A stretch of 64,000 nucleotides of DNA, taken from NCBI GenBank assembly GCA_002377695.1, contig DFQH01000006.1, forward strand, positions 163,342 through 227,341, given 5' to 3'. A program made the translations under genes and the position numbers. A model generated the notes under the pieces. It was not told the DNA's origin and searched no databases. It worked only from the letters and a program-made list of their open reading frames with translations. This DNA comes from Citromicrobium sp. UBA3494. Lineage in GTDB: Bacteria > Pseudomonadota > Alphaproteobacteria > Sphingomonadales > Sphingomonadaceae. Below, piece by piece: positions 62,563 through 64,000 of this stretch. The first letter of the stretch is position 1. The number at the start of each line of letters is the position of its first letter.

Positions 62563-63846
62563 CTATTCGTCGCCGACCCGCTCGATTTGTGCGCCGATCG
62601 CCTGCAGCTTCTCCTCCAGCCGCTCGTATCCGCGGTCGAGGTGGTAGATGCGCCGGATCTGCGATTCGCCCTTTGCCGCAAGCGCCGCGATCACCAGGCT
62701 CATCGAAGCACGCAGATCTGTCGCCATCACTTCCGCACCGGTCAGCCCCTCCACTCCCTTGACGATGGCCGTGCGCCCCGAAACCTCGATGTCGGCGCCC
62801 ATCCGCTTGAGTTCGGGCACGTGCATGTAGCGGTTTTCGAAGATGGTTTCGGTCAGAACGCTCGTGCCCTCGGCCACCGTCAGCAGGGCCATAAGCTGGG
62901 CCTGCATGTCGGTCGCCAGGCCCGGATAGGGCGCTGTCGAGAGGTTGGCTGCGCGCAGCTTGCCGTCGGCGGCAATATTCACGCCCTTGGCATCGCTTTC
63001 CACGTGGACGCCGATATTGCGCAGCGCGTGCAAGGTGGCCGACATATCGTCCGCCTTCGCGCCTTCGAGCCGCGCCTCGCCGCCGGTGATCGCCGCGGCG
63101 CAGGCATAGGAGCCCGCTTCGATCCGGTCCGCCATCACCTTGTAGGTCGCGCCGTTCAGCCGCTTCACGCCGTGGATAACGAGGTCCGACTGGCCGATAT
63201 TCTCGATCTCCGCCCCCATCGCGACCAGCAGGTTGCACAGGTCCACGATCTCCGGCTCGCGCGCGGCGTTGCGCAGGGTGCTGGTGCCGTTGGCGAGCAC
63301 CGCCGCCATCAGTGCATTCTCGGTCGCGCCGACAGACACCACGGGGAAGTCGAACTCGCCGCCGGGCAGGCCGCCATCGGGCGCATGCGCACGAACGTAG
63401 CCCTGCGCCAGCTCGATCTCCGCCCCCAGCGCCTCCAGCGCGGACAGGTGCAGGTCGATCGGACGATTGCCGATCGCGCATCCGCCGGGCTGCGAGACGG
63501 TGGCCACCCCAGCGCGTGCCAGCATCGGCCCGAGCACCAGGATCGAGGCGCGCATCTTGCGCACCAGATCGTAGGGCGCGGTGGTCGAGGTGAGGCGGGT
63601 GGCTTCGTAAGTAACCACCCGGCCGAAATCTTCCGGCTTGGTCCCGGCAATGTTCACCGACACGCCGAACTGCGTCATCAGGTGCTGGAAGCTGTCGATA
63701 TCCGCGAGCCGCGGCAGATTGCGCAGCGTCAGCGGCTCGTCCGTCAGCAGGGCACAGGGGATCAAGGTCAACGCGGCGTTCTTCGCGCCGGAAATCGGAA
63801 TCGTGCCGGAGAGCCGCTGCCCTCCCGTAATGCTTAGCTTGTCCAT
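62563..63846 (-). CDS. murA: UDP-N-acetylglucosamine 1-carboxyvinyltransferase
   Basis: A 427-residue enzyme catalysing the first committed step of peptidoglycan synthesis (UDP-GlcNAc + phosphoenolpyruvate). [17 protein letters not shown] holds the Lys/Asn pair, and [18 protein letters not shown] carries the active-site Cys, so it should be fosfomycin-sensitive. YIDs and loops are full length. I use the ATG at 63846; an ATG seven codons upstream is the alternative. Faces a gene at the right edge across 131 bases. Confidence 0.96.
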   Translation of the reverse strand: MDKLSITGGQRLSGTIPISGAKNAALTLIPCALLTDEPLTLRNLPRLADIDSFQHLMTQFGVSVNIAGTKPEDFGRVVTYEATRLTSTTAPYDLVRKMRASILVLGPMLARAGVATVSQPGGCAIGNRPIDLHLSALEALGAEIELAQGYVRAHAPDGGLPGGEFDFPVVSVGATENALMAAVLANGTSTLRNAAREPEIVDLCNLLVAMGAEIENIGQSDLVIHGVKRLNGATYKVMADRIEAGSYACAAAITGGEARLEGAKADDMSATLHALRNIGVHVESDAKGVNIAADGKLRAANLSTAPYPGLATDMQAQLMALLTVAEGTSVLTETIFENRYMHVPELKRMGADIEVSGRTAIVKGVEGLTGAEVMATDLRASMSLVIAALAAKGESQIRRIYHLDRGYERLEEKLQAIGAQIERVGDE

Positions 63847-63977
63847 CCCAGAGCGTTTAGCGGGCATGCGCCGCAAGACAAGTCGAAGCCCGCGGGTGCT
63901 CCCTTACAACCTAACGATTGGCAGCTTCGCCCCGGTGCCATTGACCCACCCTCTACCGCCGATCATACATTAGCCCC

Positions 63978-64000
63978 ATGGCGCACAAACCGATCAAGAA
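63978..64000 (+). CDS. start of a gene cut by the right edge (partial)
   Basis: An ATG at 63978 opens a frame of seven codons (MAHKPIK) before the window ends. The bases before it, ATTAGCCCC, repeat exactly the bases before the padR start, and an AT-rich CATACATTAG lies upstream, so a promoter with a very short leader is possible. The identity of the gene cannot be told. Confidence 0.3.

Overview
This 64 kb window is an uninterrupted piece of a GC-rich bacterial chromosome. It most resembles a sphingomonad-type alphaproteobacterium of the Erythrobacteraceae kind. That placement is inferred from gene content and order: DUF3576-leuS-lptE-holA, rnd-lptC-lptA, lolA near xthA, exosortase-A-type polysaccharide genes, dispersed polyhydroxyalkanoate (PHA) genes and the DUF983/DUF2267/DUF4126 families. 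I saw no rRNA, tRNA, CRISPR array, phage or insertion sequence. Genes are dense, with many 4-base stop/start overlaps.

Layout. 1-9.1 kb: a DUF418 membrane protein cut by the window edge, a PadR regulator with its membrane partner, DUF983, an EamA exporter, a PstS-like lipoprotein with a candidate Pho box, ald, a diguanylate cyclase, a short-chain dehydrogenase and DUF2267. 9.1-11.2 kb: two palindromic repeats and the wreck of a duplicated HAD/thioesterase pair beside the intact pair. 11.2-17.7 kb: peptidases (M1-like, oligopeptidase B, Xaa-Pro aminopeptidase), a VOC protein and a cupin. 17.8-20.6 kb: an EF-hand protein with a two-component system. 20.6-30.6 kb: HerA-like ATPase, pabB-pabC fusion, RluA-type synthase, arfB, rpmG, lolA, a candidate small RNA, a PhoA lipoprotein, xthA, ribA and a GNAT enzyme. 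30.7-37.3 kb: Sel1 repeats, a beta-helix protein, a small acidic lipoprotein, an acyl-CoA catabolic operon (dehydrogenase, thiolase, hydratase) and phhA. 37.4-47.8 kb: a lipoprotein made of pentapeptide repeats, uppP, an M13 peptidase, an ABC exporter, phaZ, DUF4126, a lipoprotein, a thiolase and a MaoC hydratase. 47.8-52 kb: exosortase-A-type O-glycosylation ligase and glycosyltransferase with two unknown neighbours. 52-64 kb: ung, rnd-lptC-lptA facing holA-lptE-leuS-DUF3576, phaB, an alpha/beta hydrolase with a ribbon-helix-helix protein, and murA.

Themes. Envelope building is prominent (LptA, LptC, LptE, LolA, UppP, MurA, the polysaccharide ligase). Phosphate-starvation genes at two distant places share a Pho-box-like core at almost the same distance from their start codons. 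Thiolase, MaoC hydratase, PhaB and PhaZ link beta-oxidation with PHA storage, but no PHA synthase is present. The least explained items are the three-hairpin RNA candidate near 26.4 kb, the EF-hand/two-component locus, the pentapeptide lipoprotein, the membrane protein coupled to the exopolysaccharide glycosyltransferase, and two genes (ribA, phaB) whose best starts look like CTG. No obviously new multi-gene defence or biosynthetic system was found.
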